Source: a virus
Strand: one strand, 5' to 3'
Length of the DNA: 64,000 nucleotides
IMG/VR virus record: IMGVR_UViG_3300044700_000691
Coordinates: 1-64,000 of that record
A program made the position numbers and the translations under genes. The notes under the pieces are model-generated. The model had not been told where the DNA came from, did no database searches, and saw nothing but the letters and a program-made list of their open reading frames with translations. Positions 21,463-30,129 of this stretch are shown piece after piece (within the stretch, counting starts at the first letter, position 1; every line of letters begins with the position of its first letter).

Positions 21463-22752
21463 ATGAAAACAATAAAACAATTTTTACAAGAGGCAAGTTT
21501 ACAGGGAAATCCTGGCACGCCTGGCGAATATTTAAAAGGAGTTGAACGCCGAGCAATGCAAGATGTTCAAGGTACTGAGCAGAGACTGGGCAGAGAAATG
21601 GGTCAGTTTATGCAGTTGGTTGGACAAGTTCAGCAAATGCAAACCCCTCAGGTTAAGGCTCAATTAGAAAAACTTGCAGAATATATTATTTTGCAACAGT
21701 ATGGTTCAATCTTGGGTCAAACTAAATTAATTATTAAATTTCCAAAAGAGGGAGAAATCCAACAAATGATGGAACCAGTTGAAATGGAAACACCAGCTGA
21801 CCAAAAGGAAATTACTGATGCAGGTACAATTGCCGCAATTAATAAACGTAAAATAGGCAATGCAATTATGCAGGGCGAAGCTAAAAATGCAAAACTTATG
21901 TTAGCTTTACCTGAAACTATGGATGGAATGATTAAGATTTTTGGACCAGCTGGTGCTGCAAAAATGATAGATCTTCTTAAGAAAATTACAGATATTGCAT
22001 CTGCACTTGATTGGAGAATTCCAATGGAAGTTCAAAAGCAGATGTGGGAACGAGATAAGAGTGGATTTAGTGGTTCAGTTGATGTTGATTGGAAACCAAT
22101 TAAGAATGACGAGCAAACTGCAGACGAAATCATTAAGTCCTTAGAGAGTGGAGATATCCAAACTCCAGAAATCGAAGATTCGCTTAATGAAATGGAACCT
22201 ACCATTACTGCACTTGGTACAGATTTTGCAATGTTATTACATGAAACAATTAAAGGTATTTACAAATTAATTGGTGCTGCTGCAATTCCCGAAGATGAAG
22301 AAGAGGCAGAAAAGGTGATTGCAAGTACTGGAACACTTAGCGATGAATTAGAAGATTTAAGATATGGGCCATATTTAGCGGCAGATCTTAGAGATTTTAT
22401 AAACAGATTTACAGATAACGTTGAGGTTGAAAATATTAGAGAACATGTATTTGGCAAACTAATGCAAATGGAATCTACGCAATTTTTACAGTTAATGAAA
22501 GAAATCTTTAGTGAAGATGCTGGAGCAACTGCAAAAATAAAAGATATTATTCTAGAAATTCAACAAGAGATAAAGGATTGGGAAAGAGGCCAATTTGATG
22601 AAGAGGTTCCAGATTTTGGAATGGCTCCTACTCAAAACGAACCAGCTGACCTATCACAATTAAGTAAAAGAGAAATTCAGGAATTACTGGATGCTGCTCT
22701 AGATGCAGGCGATTACGCTGAGGTTGGAAAACTTGCAAAATATTTAGATTAA
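21463..22752 (+). CDS. large capsid-targeted helical protein, unknown
   Basis: 429 residues. M-K-T-I-K-Q-F-L-Q-E/A is the closest match in the window to the T4 internal-protein leader (M-K-T-Y-Q-E-F-I-A-E/A). The body is helical and Gln/Met-rich at first (Q-L-V-G-Q-V-Q-Q-M-Q) with an I-N-K-R-K-I-G-N-A-I-M-Q-G-E-A-K-N block near residue 130, and acidic later. It may be an internal head or ejection protein. One base after the previous stop. Confidence 0.75.
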   Translation: MKTIKQFLQEASLQGNPGTPGEYLKGVERRAMQDVQGTEQRLGREMGQFMQLVGQVQQMQTPQVKAQLEKLAEYIILQQYGSILGQTKLIIKFPKEGEIQQMMEPVEMETPADQKEITDAGTIAAINKRKIGNAIMQGEAKNAKLMLALPETMDGMIKIFGPAGAAKMIDLLKKITDIASALDWRIPMEVQKQMWERDKSGFSGSVDVDWKPIKNDEQTADEIIKSLESGDIQTPEIEDSLNEMEPTITALGTDFAMLLHETIKGIYKLIGAAAIPEDEEEAEKVIASTGTLSDELEDLRYGPYLAADLRDFINRFTDNVEVENIREHVFGKLMQMESTQFLQLMKEIFSEDAGATAKIKDIILEIQQEIKDWERGQFDEEVPDFGMAPTQNEPADLSQLSKREIQELLDAALDAGDYAEVGKLAKYLD

Positions 22753-22753
22753 T

Positions 22754-23389
22754 ATGAAAATTAAAAGATTTAATCAATTTATAAATGAAAGCGACGGTTA
22801 TCTAGAAGAACCAGCCGATTCAGCATTTAACGAAATCTTAGAACAAATTGCAGATGGTATGGATAGCTGGAGCGGTTACCGGGCATATCTAGATGAAAAT
22901 AATAGCACGCTACATATTGATCAGGATTGGAATATTGATGACCTAAACTTTCAGGGCGAAGAACCTAGGGTTTATGCAAGTTATGCAGTTAGACTTAGGC
23001 TTGCTTTTCAAGATGATGAATCCGAATTATCACCAGAATTAGTTAGACTTTGGAAATTGGGCTTAGCCCCAGTTACAGATTTAATTAAAGGATTTAACCA
23101 TTCATGGGCATTTCAAATTGATTCAAAGGACGTTTCGCAATTAGACATTGCCGATGGCGATTTAAGTAGTTATGAATTTATATCAATTGAAGATCTTACT
23201 GGCGGTTCCATGAATAATTTAGATGATATTGACTCTTTTTGTAGTGAACTTGTAGAAACTCTTAACGATTGGCGAGATGAAAATACTTGGATGTTACACG
23301 AGAGAGTTCAAGAAGAATTAGACGAAATCTCTGGACCAAATGAAGACGATGAAGAAGACGACGACGAAAAAGATCCTGATAAAGATTAA
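22754..23389 (+). CDS. capsid-targeted acidic protein, unknown
   Basis: 211 residues. M-K-I-K-R-F-N-Q-F-I-N-E/S targeting motif. Strongly acidic, with a V-R-L-W-K-L-G-L-A-P-V-T-D-L hairpin near residue 100 (SHOCT-like variant) and a poly-Asp/Glu tail. Last gene before the terminator at 23440. Confidence 0.75.
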   Translation: MKIKRFNQFINESDGYLEEPADSAFNEILEQIADGMDSWSGYRAYLDENNSTLHIDQDWNIDDLNFQGEEPRVYASYAVRLRLAFQDDESELSPELVRLWKLGLAPVTDLIKGFNHSWAFQIDSKDVSQLDIADGDLSSYEFISIEDLTGGSMNNLDDIDSFCSELVETLNDWRDENTWMLHERVQEELDEISGPNEDDEEDDDEKDPDKD

Positions 23390-23439
23390 GATAGTTGAGG
23401 TTTAATACCTCACTTTAGGACCGGGACTAGTTCACGGGT

Positions 23440-23480
23440 TGGGCAGAGAAAAGTTCGCTACTATCTCTGCCCTTTTTTAT
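23440..23480 (+). terminator. strong intrinsic terminator
   Basis: GGGCAGAGA (23441-23449) pairs with TCTCTGCCC (23464-23472), followed by TTTTTTATTT. A smaller hairpin, TGAGGT-ttaat-ACCTCA (23396-23412), lies just upstream. Confidence 0.85.
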
Positions 23481-23959
23481 TTACGAGGTTCAGTGTTACC
23501 AATAAATTGGTTAAAGACATGTTGGACTAACCATGGTTCAACGTTTGGAATCATTTGTAAAAATTCAAGTTCCCATAAATAGCAGTCTGCCTCTTCTGCA
23601 CTACCGCTACTATAATTAATAGTATTAATAGAGATCCATAGGTGTTTGCTCTCGTGAACAATTACTGCAGCTATATTGTTTATTGAATTTAATTTAAAAT
23701 CATCCCTGGATATTACGATTGTACCCAGTTCACTTCCTTTGCCAGGTTGTGTAGTTGAAGTTTTTCCATTCCACATTGAAATATGATTGCACGATTCTTG
23801 AACCATTTGCCAATGCTTCGGCGAAGTTTTCTTAATTAAAACTAGAGCTGAATCAACTTTAGTCGACCAACTGTCTCCGCCTTTATCGACAACTATTTGA
23901 GCATTTGCCCAATTAGTTATAAAAAACAGGATAATTATAATTAAAAAATGTCTCAACAT
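23477..23959 (-). CDS. secreted zinc metallopeptidase-like protein
   Basis: 160 residues. Signal peptide (M-L-R-H-F-L-I-I-I-I-L-F-F ... N-A, cleavage before Q-I) with Gln at +1. V-H-E-S-K-H at 101-106 is an H-E-x-x-H zinc site; A-E-E-A-D near 121-125 gives a possible third ligand Glu, as in gluzincins. Probably acts in the periplasm on host envelope proteins or peptidoglycan peptides; substrate unknown. Small for a peptidase domain. Confidence 0.7.
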   Translation of the reverse strand: MLRHFLIIIILFFITNWANAQIVVDKGGDSWSTKVDSALVLIKKTSPKHWQMVQESCNHISMWNGKTSTTQPGKGSELGTIVISRDDFKLNSINNIAAVIVHESKHLWISINTINYSSGSAEEADCYLWELEFLQMIPNVEPWLVQHVFNQFIGNTEPRK

Positions 23960-23961
23960 AG

Positions 23962-23993
23962 CTAAAAAAAGCCGAGGTTTTACGCTCGGCTCT
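23962..23993 (-). terminator. intrinsic terminator
   Basis: Minus strand AGAGCCGAG-cgtaaaac-CTCGGCT then TTTTTTT, after the gene at 24004. Confidence 0.85.
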
Positions 23994-24003
23994 AAATTTT
24001 TAA

Positions 24004-24627
24004 TTAAAGATCTTTTGGTTCTTTGCCGGTCGCTTTTCTTATAAAAGCAGCGGCTGCTGCTTCAGGATCCTTCGCCCAACCAAAATATTTTTTAGATTTT
24101 TGTTTAAAATCTTTTGAGCCAGCTTCCTGATCTCTAAGCATTTTTTTCATTTCTGCTTTTTTTAGATTTGGAAATTTCTTATCGGCATCCTTTAAAACTT
24201 CTGCTCTTTTCTTTTCTAAGATAATAAAGTCTGAGCACTTCATAACACGTCTACTTTCAAAACCATTGTAGGAGGGCTCGTCGTCTACTACAGAATCAAT
24301 CCATTGCTGTTTTTTCTGATTCGCTCTTTGCGCTTTTACTTCAGCCTGTTCTCTACGGCTATTATAACCAGTATCTTCGGCTGAAAGTTTTTTATGTAGA
24401 TCTAGTATTTTAATTGCAAGATCTTTTTTCATAGGGTGACCTTTTGGAAGTTCTCTAAGTTTAGCTTGTAGTGATTTTAGCTCAGCTTCATCACCAGATC
24501 CATACTCTGGTTCTTCTTTTTCAATTGGTTCAAACTCATCTGCAAAATCAAAGTTTGCAGCTGGAATTGTGTCAAAGTCGTCTGGGTTGAACTCCAGGTC
24601 GTCTTCTTCATGGAATCTAGGTTTCAT
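24004..24627 (-). CDS. charged protein with internal targeting-like motif, unknown
   Basis: 207 residues: acidic first 50, then a Lys/Gln-rich helical part. About residues 126-143 read E-S-R-R-V-M-K-C-S-D-F-I-I-L-E/K, which looks like an internal copy of the targeting motif (S-D-F-[I/L]-x-x-E). The last 60 residues are Lys-rich. Could be a head-assembly or cargo-adaptor protein; no homology recognised. Confidence 0.65.
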   Translation of the reverse strand: MKPRFHEEDDLEFNPDDFDTIPAANFDFADEFEPIEKEEPEYGSGDEAELKSLQAKLRELPKGHPMKKDLAIKILDLHKKLSAEDTGYNSRREQAEVKAQRANQKKQQWIDSVVDDEPSYNGFESRRVMKCSDFIILEKKRAEVLKDADKKFPNLKKAEMKKMLRDQEAGSKDFKQKSKKYFGWAKDPEAAAAAFIRKATGKEPKDL

Positions 24628-24669
24628 TGGAATAGACTCGTTATTTTAGTTTATCTATCTTAGTGACGA

Positions 24670-24677
24670 TAAATAAT
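24670..24677 (+). promoter_or_regulatory. late promoter box
   Basis: GACGATAAATAATAATG, 34 bases before the ATG at 24704 (43 before the alternative start at 24713). Confidence 0.65.
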
Positions 24678-24703
24678 AATGTAGTACAAGATAATTAAAC
24701 AAT

Positions 24704-25555
24704 ATGCAAAACATGCAAGTTAAACAATTTACTGACTGGATAACCGAAGCAATCGCACCAGCAAAGCCATATACAAAAAAACTGTCTGAGCTGAATCCTC
24801 AACGTAAATACATAGGTGATACTTATAATACAGACCTGTTTTTAAGGTTTAAGCACCTAGCCTCAATTCGTGATAAACACGGAAAAAGAATTGGAGTTGA
24901 GAAATGGTTTGAAATTGCGCAAATCGAAGACAAAGGATTTTATTCAGCCGCGTTAGCCGATCAAATGGGCCAGCCTGATGTTAGAGAATTATGGAGAGAC
25001 ATGATGGGTCGTAATGCAAGCAAAGTCAAGGGCCAAGTTAATTTTAAAGATCCATTTAAGGGAAACGAAGATACTGAAGATGAAGTTAGAGACCTAAGCC
25101 TTAGTGAAAGTATTGAAGAACCTATTACAATGTCAGCTCAACTGGATCCAAGCTGGACTCTAGTTATTACCTATCCAAATGATAGTTTATACAATACTAC
25201 TAAACCATACTTTGAAAAACTTGGAATTGCATTTGCCAATTTAGAAAATCAAACTATCTATTTTGATGGATCAGAGGTAAGCGAATCATATTTTACAAAG
25301 GATCATATGCTTGCGGTTGAGGCTCATGAAATTGGTCACTCAATTGCAAATCATCAAGGCGAACCTTACTATTCAACAAGACAGGAGCAGGAGGCAGATT
25401 GGCTTGGTATTAATCTATTAATTCAGCACAATAAAACAAAGGCTTCTAATCTATTAGCCGAAAGATTTAACCAACAATACAAAATGGATTACACAGAATT
25501 ATCTGATTCCGAGAAGCTTACTGAGTTCCTTGAAGATTACTTATCAGATAAATAA
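24704..25555 (+). CDS. capsid-targeted zinc metalloprotease
   Basis: 283 residues. The targeting motif reads M-Q-V-K-Q-F-T-D-W-I-T-E/A when counted from the second ATG (24713). H-E-I-G-H at 208-212 and E-Q-E-A-D-W-L-G near 228-235 give a three-ligand zinc site of the HExxH...E type seen in ImmA/M48-like peptidases. The first 130 residues are a separate helical region. Inferred: carried in the capsid, released by prohead protease and injected. Followed closely by a membrane protein gene. Confidence 0.8.
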   Translation: MQNMQVKQFTDWITEAIAPAKPYTKKLSELNPQRKYIGDTYNTDLFLRFKHLASIRDKHGKRIGVEKWFEIAQIEDKGFYSAALADQMGQPDVRELWRDMMGRNASKVKGQVNFKDPFKGNEDTEDEVRDLSLSESIEEPITMSAQLDPSWTLVITYPNDSLYNTTKPYFEKLGIAFANLENQTIYFDGSEVSESYFTKDHMLAVEAHEIGHSIANHQGEPYYSTRQEQEADWLGINLLIQHNKTKASNLLAERFNQQYKMDYTELSDSEKLTEFLEDYLSDK

Positions 25556-25572
25556 TAAAAAATCCTTTAATT

Positions 25573-25869
25573 ATGGCAATACCTAAAATCGGAGATATTA
25601 AGAAGTTTTCATTTGGTGAAATGACTTCAAACGATACTGGCAAAACTTCTTCTACCTCAACGGCTGGAGTTTACATTATTTTTATTGGAGGTCTATGTTT
25701 CCTATTAGGTTGCATTGACAAAATGTTTTTAGATAAATCTATTGACATTATCAACCAATCTGTAATGTTTACAACAATCGGAGCAGCTTTGCTTGGTGTT
25801 AAGAATATTGTGGGAGGTAAGAAATCTGAAACTTTAACCGAAGAAACTCCAACTGACGAACCTAAATAA
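25573..25869 (+). CDS. small membrane protein, unknown
   Basis: 98 residues: soluble 30-residue start, hydrophobic segments about 33-50 and 64-83, and a charged Thr/Glu-rich tail. It ends next to a strong terminator. Late, membrane-bound: holin is possible but not shown. Confidence 0.6.
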   Translation: MAIPKIGDIKKFSFGEMTSNDTGKTSSTSTAGVYIIFIGGLCFLLGCIDKMFLDKSIDIINQSVMFTTIGAALLGVKNIVGGKKSETLTEETPTDEPK

Positions 25870-25892
25870 GATTATCCAATATTGATAAACTG

Positions 25893-25921
25893 AAAGAGGA
25901 GACCCAGTCTCCTCTTTTTTA
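25893..25921 (+). terminator. intrinsic terminator
   Basis: AGAGGAGAC-cca-GTCTCCTCT followed by TTTTT, 25 bases after the stop. Confidence 0.9.
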
Positions 25922-26179
25922 TTTTAACATGTTTGTAAGGTAGTGTCCAATAAAGCAGTGTATTCTGGGCCAGCCTAATTTTGCCCTAAATGAATTTTCT
26001 AAATCAGTTAGTGGTTGAGCGCCTCCAGTCCAAATAAAATTTATTAACATAAAGATTACTGGAAATGCAACCCATGCTGGAGAATGTATGAGTAGATGAG
26101 GTAGGTAGCATGCCATACAAAAAAGTAAAAGTCCATGCAGTGTAATTGTTAGGGTTAGGCAGAGTTTGTGTGTTATCAT
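25919..26179 (-). CDS. membrane protein, unknown
   Basis: 86 residues with two to three hydrophobic segments (about 5-26, 32-50) and a Trp-rich loop. It overlaps the upstream gene's stop by four bases. Function unknown. Confidence 0.55.
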   Translation of the reverse strand: MITHKLCLTLTITLHGLLLFCMACYLPHLLIHSPAWVAFPVIFMLINFIWTGGAQPLTDLENSFRAKLGWPRIHCFIGHYLTNMLK

Positions 26180-26364
26180 TTTATGGGGTCTATGTAAAAC
26201 TTTTTATAGTCATAAAGATCCGCACACTTTTCATATTCTTCCCTGGATTCTAACCAGTGGATTACTTCATCTATTCTTGACCAGTATTTGGAATTATATC
26301 CATACTTATCAAGGTCCTTAAAGACCTTTTCCATTTCCTCATCGGACGTATTCTTCTTTACCAT
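26176..26364 (-). CDS. small protein with E-E-Y-E-K-C motif, unknown
   Basis: 62 residues. W-L-E-S-R-E-E-Y-E-K-C-A-D-L near the end is a short helical hairpin also seen in the genes at 37495 and 59006. UvrB/UvrC-type hairpins have similar spacing. Coupled to the HDAC-like gene by a 26-base overlap. Confidence 0.6.
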   Translation of the reverse strand: MVKKNTSDEEMEKVFKDLDKYGYNSKYWSRIDEVIHWLESREEYEKCADLYDYKKFYIDPIK

Positions 26365-27316
26365 GCGAATATGAATATTTTGGCTGTACCTTTATAGTAT
26401 ATTTAACCTCAAGGTTAAGCAAAATATTCATGCACTCAACAAAGTCCGCTGTATGCAAATTCAAGACACTTTGATAATCGTCTTTACGATATCCTCCAAA
26501 TAGAGCGCAACTTACTGGAAGAGGCCTGCCTAACTTTTTATCCATGGATTTAACCCAATTCCAAAAAATTGTAGAGCACTCTAACCATTGTTCAGTTGAA
26601 CACTGAAATCCTAAATCATCCCATTCATGCGAGTCTGCACCATGACACCATACAACATATCCAATTTGGCCAGTTAAGATAGCCTCTTCTAATTTTTGTA
26701 GATTCCATTTAAGATTATTAATATATGAAGTACCTCTGCCAATTGGATTAATATTAAATTCAGAAGGAACAGCTTTATCTAAATCTTTAACAAATGCCCT
26801 AGCATCTTCAACCGAATTTCCAAAGTGTCCGTCTAGATCTAAATAAGCTCCGCTTAATCCAAACTCTTGTAGGATTTTAATTGATGCAATAACTTGACCA
26901 CTAAATGTACAGAAGCCGCTGCCTCCATCTGGTCGAGCATGGTGAAATCCGCTAGTTGGACTAAAATGAACCTGATCTGGTTCTACAATAGAACCCCGTA
27001 TTGCAGCGTGCAGTGATGCATTAGTATAGCGAACTGACTCTGCAAATTGAGTAGACCAGTCGAGTCCATTTGATTCACAGCCTTTTTGTCCACTAAAGAA
27101 TGAATTTACATATCTTTTAGTGTGGGCAATCTTAAAATCTTTATTTGTATATGGTGTAAAATCTTCAACAATATCAAAATGTTCGCCTAATCCCTCTGCC
27201 TCAAAATTTTCAAGTAACCTCTTTGGTTTTAGCGGAGACTTGCTAAAATTACCACCGGAGTCCTTTGCTAGGACCTGTTTAGGTGTGTAGTGTACTTTAA
27301 TTGTATTTTTTCTCAT
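26339..27316 (-). CDS. histone-deacetylase / AcuC-like deacetylase
   Basis: 325 residues, the full length of the arginase/deacetylase fold. F-H-H-A-R-P-D-G-G-S-G-F-C at 124-136 supplies the catalytic His pair (H125/H126). Y-L-D-L-D-G-H-F-G-N at 158-167 gives zinc ligands D162 and H164; G-A-D near 226-228 gives the third ligand. F-G-G-Y (273-276) carries the oxyanion Tyr. Such enzymes remove acetyl or larger acyl groups from Lys, polyamines or related amides. Phage HDAC-like genes are unusual; the target (host protein, polyamine, or an acyl signal) is unknown. Coupled to small genes on both sides. Confidence 0.85.
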   Translation of the reverse strand: MRKNTIKVHYTPKQVLAKDSGGNFSKSPLKPKRLLENFEAEGLGEHFDIVEDFTPYTNKDFKIAHTKRYVNSFFSGQKGCESNGLDWSTQFAESVRYTNASLHAAIRGSIVEPDQVHFSPTSGFHHARPDGGSGFCTFSGQVIASIKILQEFGLSGAYLDLDGHFGNSVEDARAFVKDLDKAVPSEFNINPIGRGTSYINNLKWNLQKLEEAILTGQIGYVVWCHGADSHEWDDLGFQCSTEQWLECSTIFWNWVKSMDKKLGRPLPVSCALFGGYRKDDYQSVLNLHTADFVECMNILLNLEVKYTIKVQPKYSYSHGKEEYVR

Positions 27317-27522
27317 AATCCTTGTAATATAGTGATACCAGAAATGGCCGAGACCAATTGGTCTAGCCTTTCTATATCTAATAATACCAAAAGATCTGTA
27401 AAAATGGCACCTGGGTATTCGTATTCAATTAGACTCTCTAGCTGCTCCAGGGCTACTCTGGTGACTGCCAGGGACTCATTTGGAACCCGAATTAGGTAAC
27501 TAGTTGTCATCGTCCTCATCAT
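27313..27522 (-). CDS. small protein, unknown
   Basis: About 65-69 residues depending on which of three near ATGs is used (M-T-T-S-Y-L is the most likely). Leu-rich helices (L-E-Q-L-E-S-L-I-E-Y). Overlaps both neighbours. Two CCAGG pentamers lie inside. Confidence 0.5.
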   Translation of the reverse strand: MMRTMTTSYLIRVPNESLAVTRVALEQLESLIEYEYPGAIFTDLLVLLDIERLDQLVSAISGITILQGL

Positions 27523-28237
27523 CTAAGAAATCATCTGGTGAGCCGATTTCTATTTCTTTACTAAGCTCTTCAATTTCATCAACATATTCCATTAATTCAG
27601 TAAATGAAAGCTTAGCTTCTTTATTTAGTTCGTCAATCATATATTCTTTTTCTTCTGGCGAACCGTACCTTGCAATTTCAAGCAAAAACCCAGAAATAAT
27701 ATCAAATAGGGTCCATCTGCGTTCAGCTTCAACTGCAATTTCATAAGTTTGATCGTTTGGAATATCTAGAGCAGTCTGTTCGCATATTACAAATTTACAT
27801 AGGTCCCTTAACATAATAAAATCTAGGTCAGTAATAACATCCGAGTCACTGCCTACTATTGTGCTAACTCCAAGTAGATTTGGAACAATATCTAAAATCG
27901 TCATATCCGAAGATGCCGTCATTCTGACTTTCCACGCCAATTCGATATAATCGAGCGCCGGTTGTTTAATTGAGGCCATATACGCCTCTTGTAAAAAAAG
28001 GTCAAAATCTACTTCATTAAGATAACCATTAAAAATTAAGTTAACTTCATCAGCAAAGTCTCCAATTATTAAAAGAAGATTGCTAACTGTAACGTCATTA
28101 TCAAATTCAGCAAAATTACCAAAATAGCTTGATAGTCTTCCAGTTATTCTGGTTTCTTTAATGGGCTGGCCAGTTTCTGGATCCCAATCAACTTGATAGA
28201 ATCCATCGGACTTTATTAAAATGCTCTTGTGTATCAC
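27500..28237 (-). CDS. acidic helical protein, unknown
   Basis: 245 residues, rich in Asp/Glu/Ile/Leu, with a D-D-E-D-D-D-N tail. No domain recognised. It heads the operon leading to the deacetylase-like gene. Confidence 0.6.
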   Translation of the reverse strand: MIHKSILIKSDGFYQVDWDPETGQPIKETRITGRLSSYFGNFAEFDNDVTVSNLLLIIGDFADEVNLIFNGYLNEVDFDLFLQEAYMASIKQPALDYIELAWKVRMTASSDMTILDIVPNLLGVSTIVGSDSDVITDLDFIMLRDLCKFVICEQTALDIPNDQTYEIAVEAERRWTLFDIISGFLLEIARYGSPEEKEYMIDELNKEAKLSFTELMEYVDEIEELSKEIEIGSPDDFLDDEDDDN

Positions 28238-28288
28238 AGGTACCGAATTTTTATTTTTTATACTCTAGAAAAATATTTTGAACCCAAA

Positions 28289-28296
28289 TAAATATC
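28289..28296 (+). promoter_or_regulatory. late promoter box
   Basis: CCCAAATAAATATCTATAG, 29 bases before the ATG at 28318. Confidence 0.7.
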
Positions 28297-28317
28297 TATA
28301 GAAATATTTAATAAACT

Positions 28318-30129
28318 ATGCACAAATCATTCCTGGACCTAGTACTAGAGTCTAATCAAGTCGAAGAAATGGCTCTACAGCCAGAACAGTTTCCAGATAA
28401 TTATCTAAAGAAGGCAAAGGACCGTCAAGCCCTTGCTAGAGAAATTGCGCCATTGGCTAAAAGCTTTCAAGAAGCTTTGGTTAATTTAAATTGGAGAGAA
28501 ATTACCTGGCAAACCAGAGGAAGCTCATTCTATCCACTGCTGCCTGCACCAATTATGGCAATCTATACTGAGGCTAAAGGTAAAATTACTGGAGGCGGCG
28601 ATTCATTTATTAGTAATTATATGAATAGTAATTTTGGTAAATGGGCTGATGCTAATAACCAAAGCGACTGTATTCATATGGAAGTAGACTCAAGCGGTCG
28701 TTCACACTTTCCAGGTGGAGGAATTCCAAGTTCGCTCAGAGGAGCTCGGCTTGGTTATAAATTGTATAGAGCCCTACTTGAACAAAAGAAATGGTTAAAA
28801 TCAAATACGGCTGGAACCCTAGAAAAAGATAATGCATGGGCATCTTTAATTTCTCCAAAATTAAATGCAGACGGATCCCTTAGTGAGGATGACGTACATG
28901 CAATTCTTGGACCAGACTGTGTATTTGCAATGATTAAAACAATCAGTAATGATCAAAAAATTAGATTTGCAACAAGTTTCCTAGATAATAATGTTAGCTA
29001 CAATAATGTAACTCCAAGAAATTTTGGAATTGATGATGAATTAAAAGCTATTTTACCAGCTGATGTAATGGCAAGGTTTGATCCAGCTGAAAGAGAAAGA
29101 TTAGAACGCGAACGTAGAGAAAGAGAAAATCTTGAAGCAGCTGAACGCGCAAGAGCATATGGCACTGAACGAGGAATTCAATGGGAAGCTCAACCAGAAA
29201 TTGGAGATATTGTTTATGTTAGACAATATGCAAACGGCAGAGATACCTCAATTCCAGTTAGGGTATTAGCCGGAGTTCTTAATAATACTGTAATTGCAAT
29301 TACAGTTCCAAATTATATTGATTGGGTTGAAAGAGGTAGCGAGGCAAGCCAACTTTCTTCTTTTGATACTAGAACCTGTAACAATAATCCTGAAGCAATT
29401 AAAGCTCAATTTGTTAAAGTAGATCCTGCACAAATCCCAGGAATCGAGGATGATTCAACTGTGATTAGAAGCAGATATAGTTCAACTGATTGGCGAATAG
29501 TTAAAGATTTTATTATAAACCTAATTGATCCAGAAGTTGCAGCTAGAATAAGAGCTGAACGTGAAGAAAGGGAACGTACTGAAAGAGAAGAGCGCGAAAG
29601 AATTGAAGCTGAACGTCAAATACAGCGTGCACAAAATGAAGAAAGATTTGGGCCAAGCGTAGAAACTTTCTTAGACGATCAATATAAAGCATCACTAGAA
29701 GGTCGTAGTCCAGGTGGAACATACGGTACCAAGCAACTTAAGCGTGGTCAAATGACAGATATTGCACTTTCACCAGATCAAATGGATAGATTTAATAGAA
29801 GAAAATCTACACCAGTATTTGCACCAGTTAGAACCAACTATTTAAATACAATCAATGGATATTCAATCGAAGAACCAATTGATGGATTAGGTCTTACAAG
29901 ATTCCGTTTAGAAAGATTTGATAGCAAGCGTGCAACTACACCAAACGAAATGCTCTATATTGCATCGCATAATACATATTATGGAATTGTTGCACCAGTT
30001 GACTATTATGTAGTTAACCGTGCTAGAAACGAAGAGTATATTTACTTAAGAGTTTTTGATAATACAAGCGGTCGTGCAAGAAAAATTGCAATTAGGGTTG
30101 CTGCACTACGTAAAATCGTTGCCTATTAA
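28318..30129 (+). CDS. large capsid-targeted protein with Arg/Glu coiled coils, unknown
   Basis: 603 residues. M-H-K-S-F-L-D-L-V-L-E/S is a looser match (V-L-E) to the targeting motif but keeps the late box. Two R-E-R-E-R-E-type charged helices (about 255-280 and 415-442) separate three folded-looking parts. The first part (about 20-240) is mixed alpha/beta with an N-N-Q-S-D-C motif; the last is beta-rich. No enzyme motif was recognised. Monocistronic and convergent with the RecB-like gene, overlapping by four bases. Confidence 0.7.
   Translation: MHKSFLDLVLESNQVEEMALQPEQFPDNYLKKAKDRQALAREIAPLAKSFQEALVNLNWREITWQTRGSSFYPLLPAPIMAIYTEAKGKITGGGDSFISNYMNSNFGKWADANNQSDCIHMEVDSSGRSHFPGGGIPSSLRGARLGYKLYRALLEQKKWLKSNTAGTLEKDNAWASLISPKLNADGSLSEDDVHAILGPDCVFAMIKTISNDQKIRFATSFLDNNVSYNNVTPRNFGIDDELKAILPADVMARFDPAERERLERERRERENLEAAERARAYGTERGIQWEAQPEIGDIVYVRQYANGRDTSIPVRVLAGVLNNTVIAITVPNYIDWVERGSEASQLSSFDTRTCNNNPEAIKAQFVKVDPAQIPGIEDDSTVIRSRYSSTDWRIVKDFIINLIDPEVAARIRAEREERERTEREERERIEAERQIQRAQNEERFGPSVETFLDDQYKASLEGRSPGGTYGTKQLKRGQMTDIALSPDQMDRFNRRKSTPVFAPVRTNYLNTINGYSIEEPIDGLGLTRFRLERFDSKRATTPNEMLYIASHNTYYGIVAPVDYYVVNRARNEEYIYLRVFDNTSGRARKIAIRVAALRKIVAY

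Noticed and set aside
23390-23440. Possible tRNA-like or riboswitch element between two hairpins
   Set aside because: No acceptor stem, anticodon arm or T-loop consensus; it is better read as a small hairpin plus terminator.
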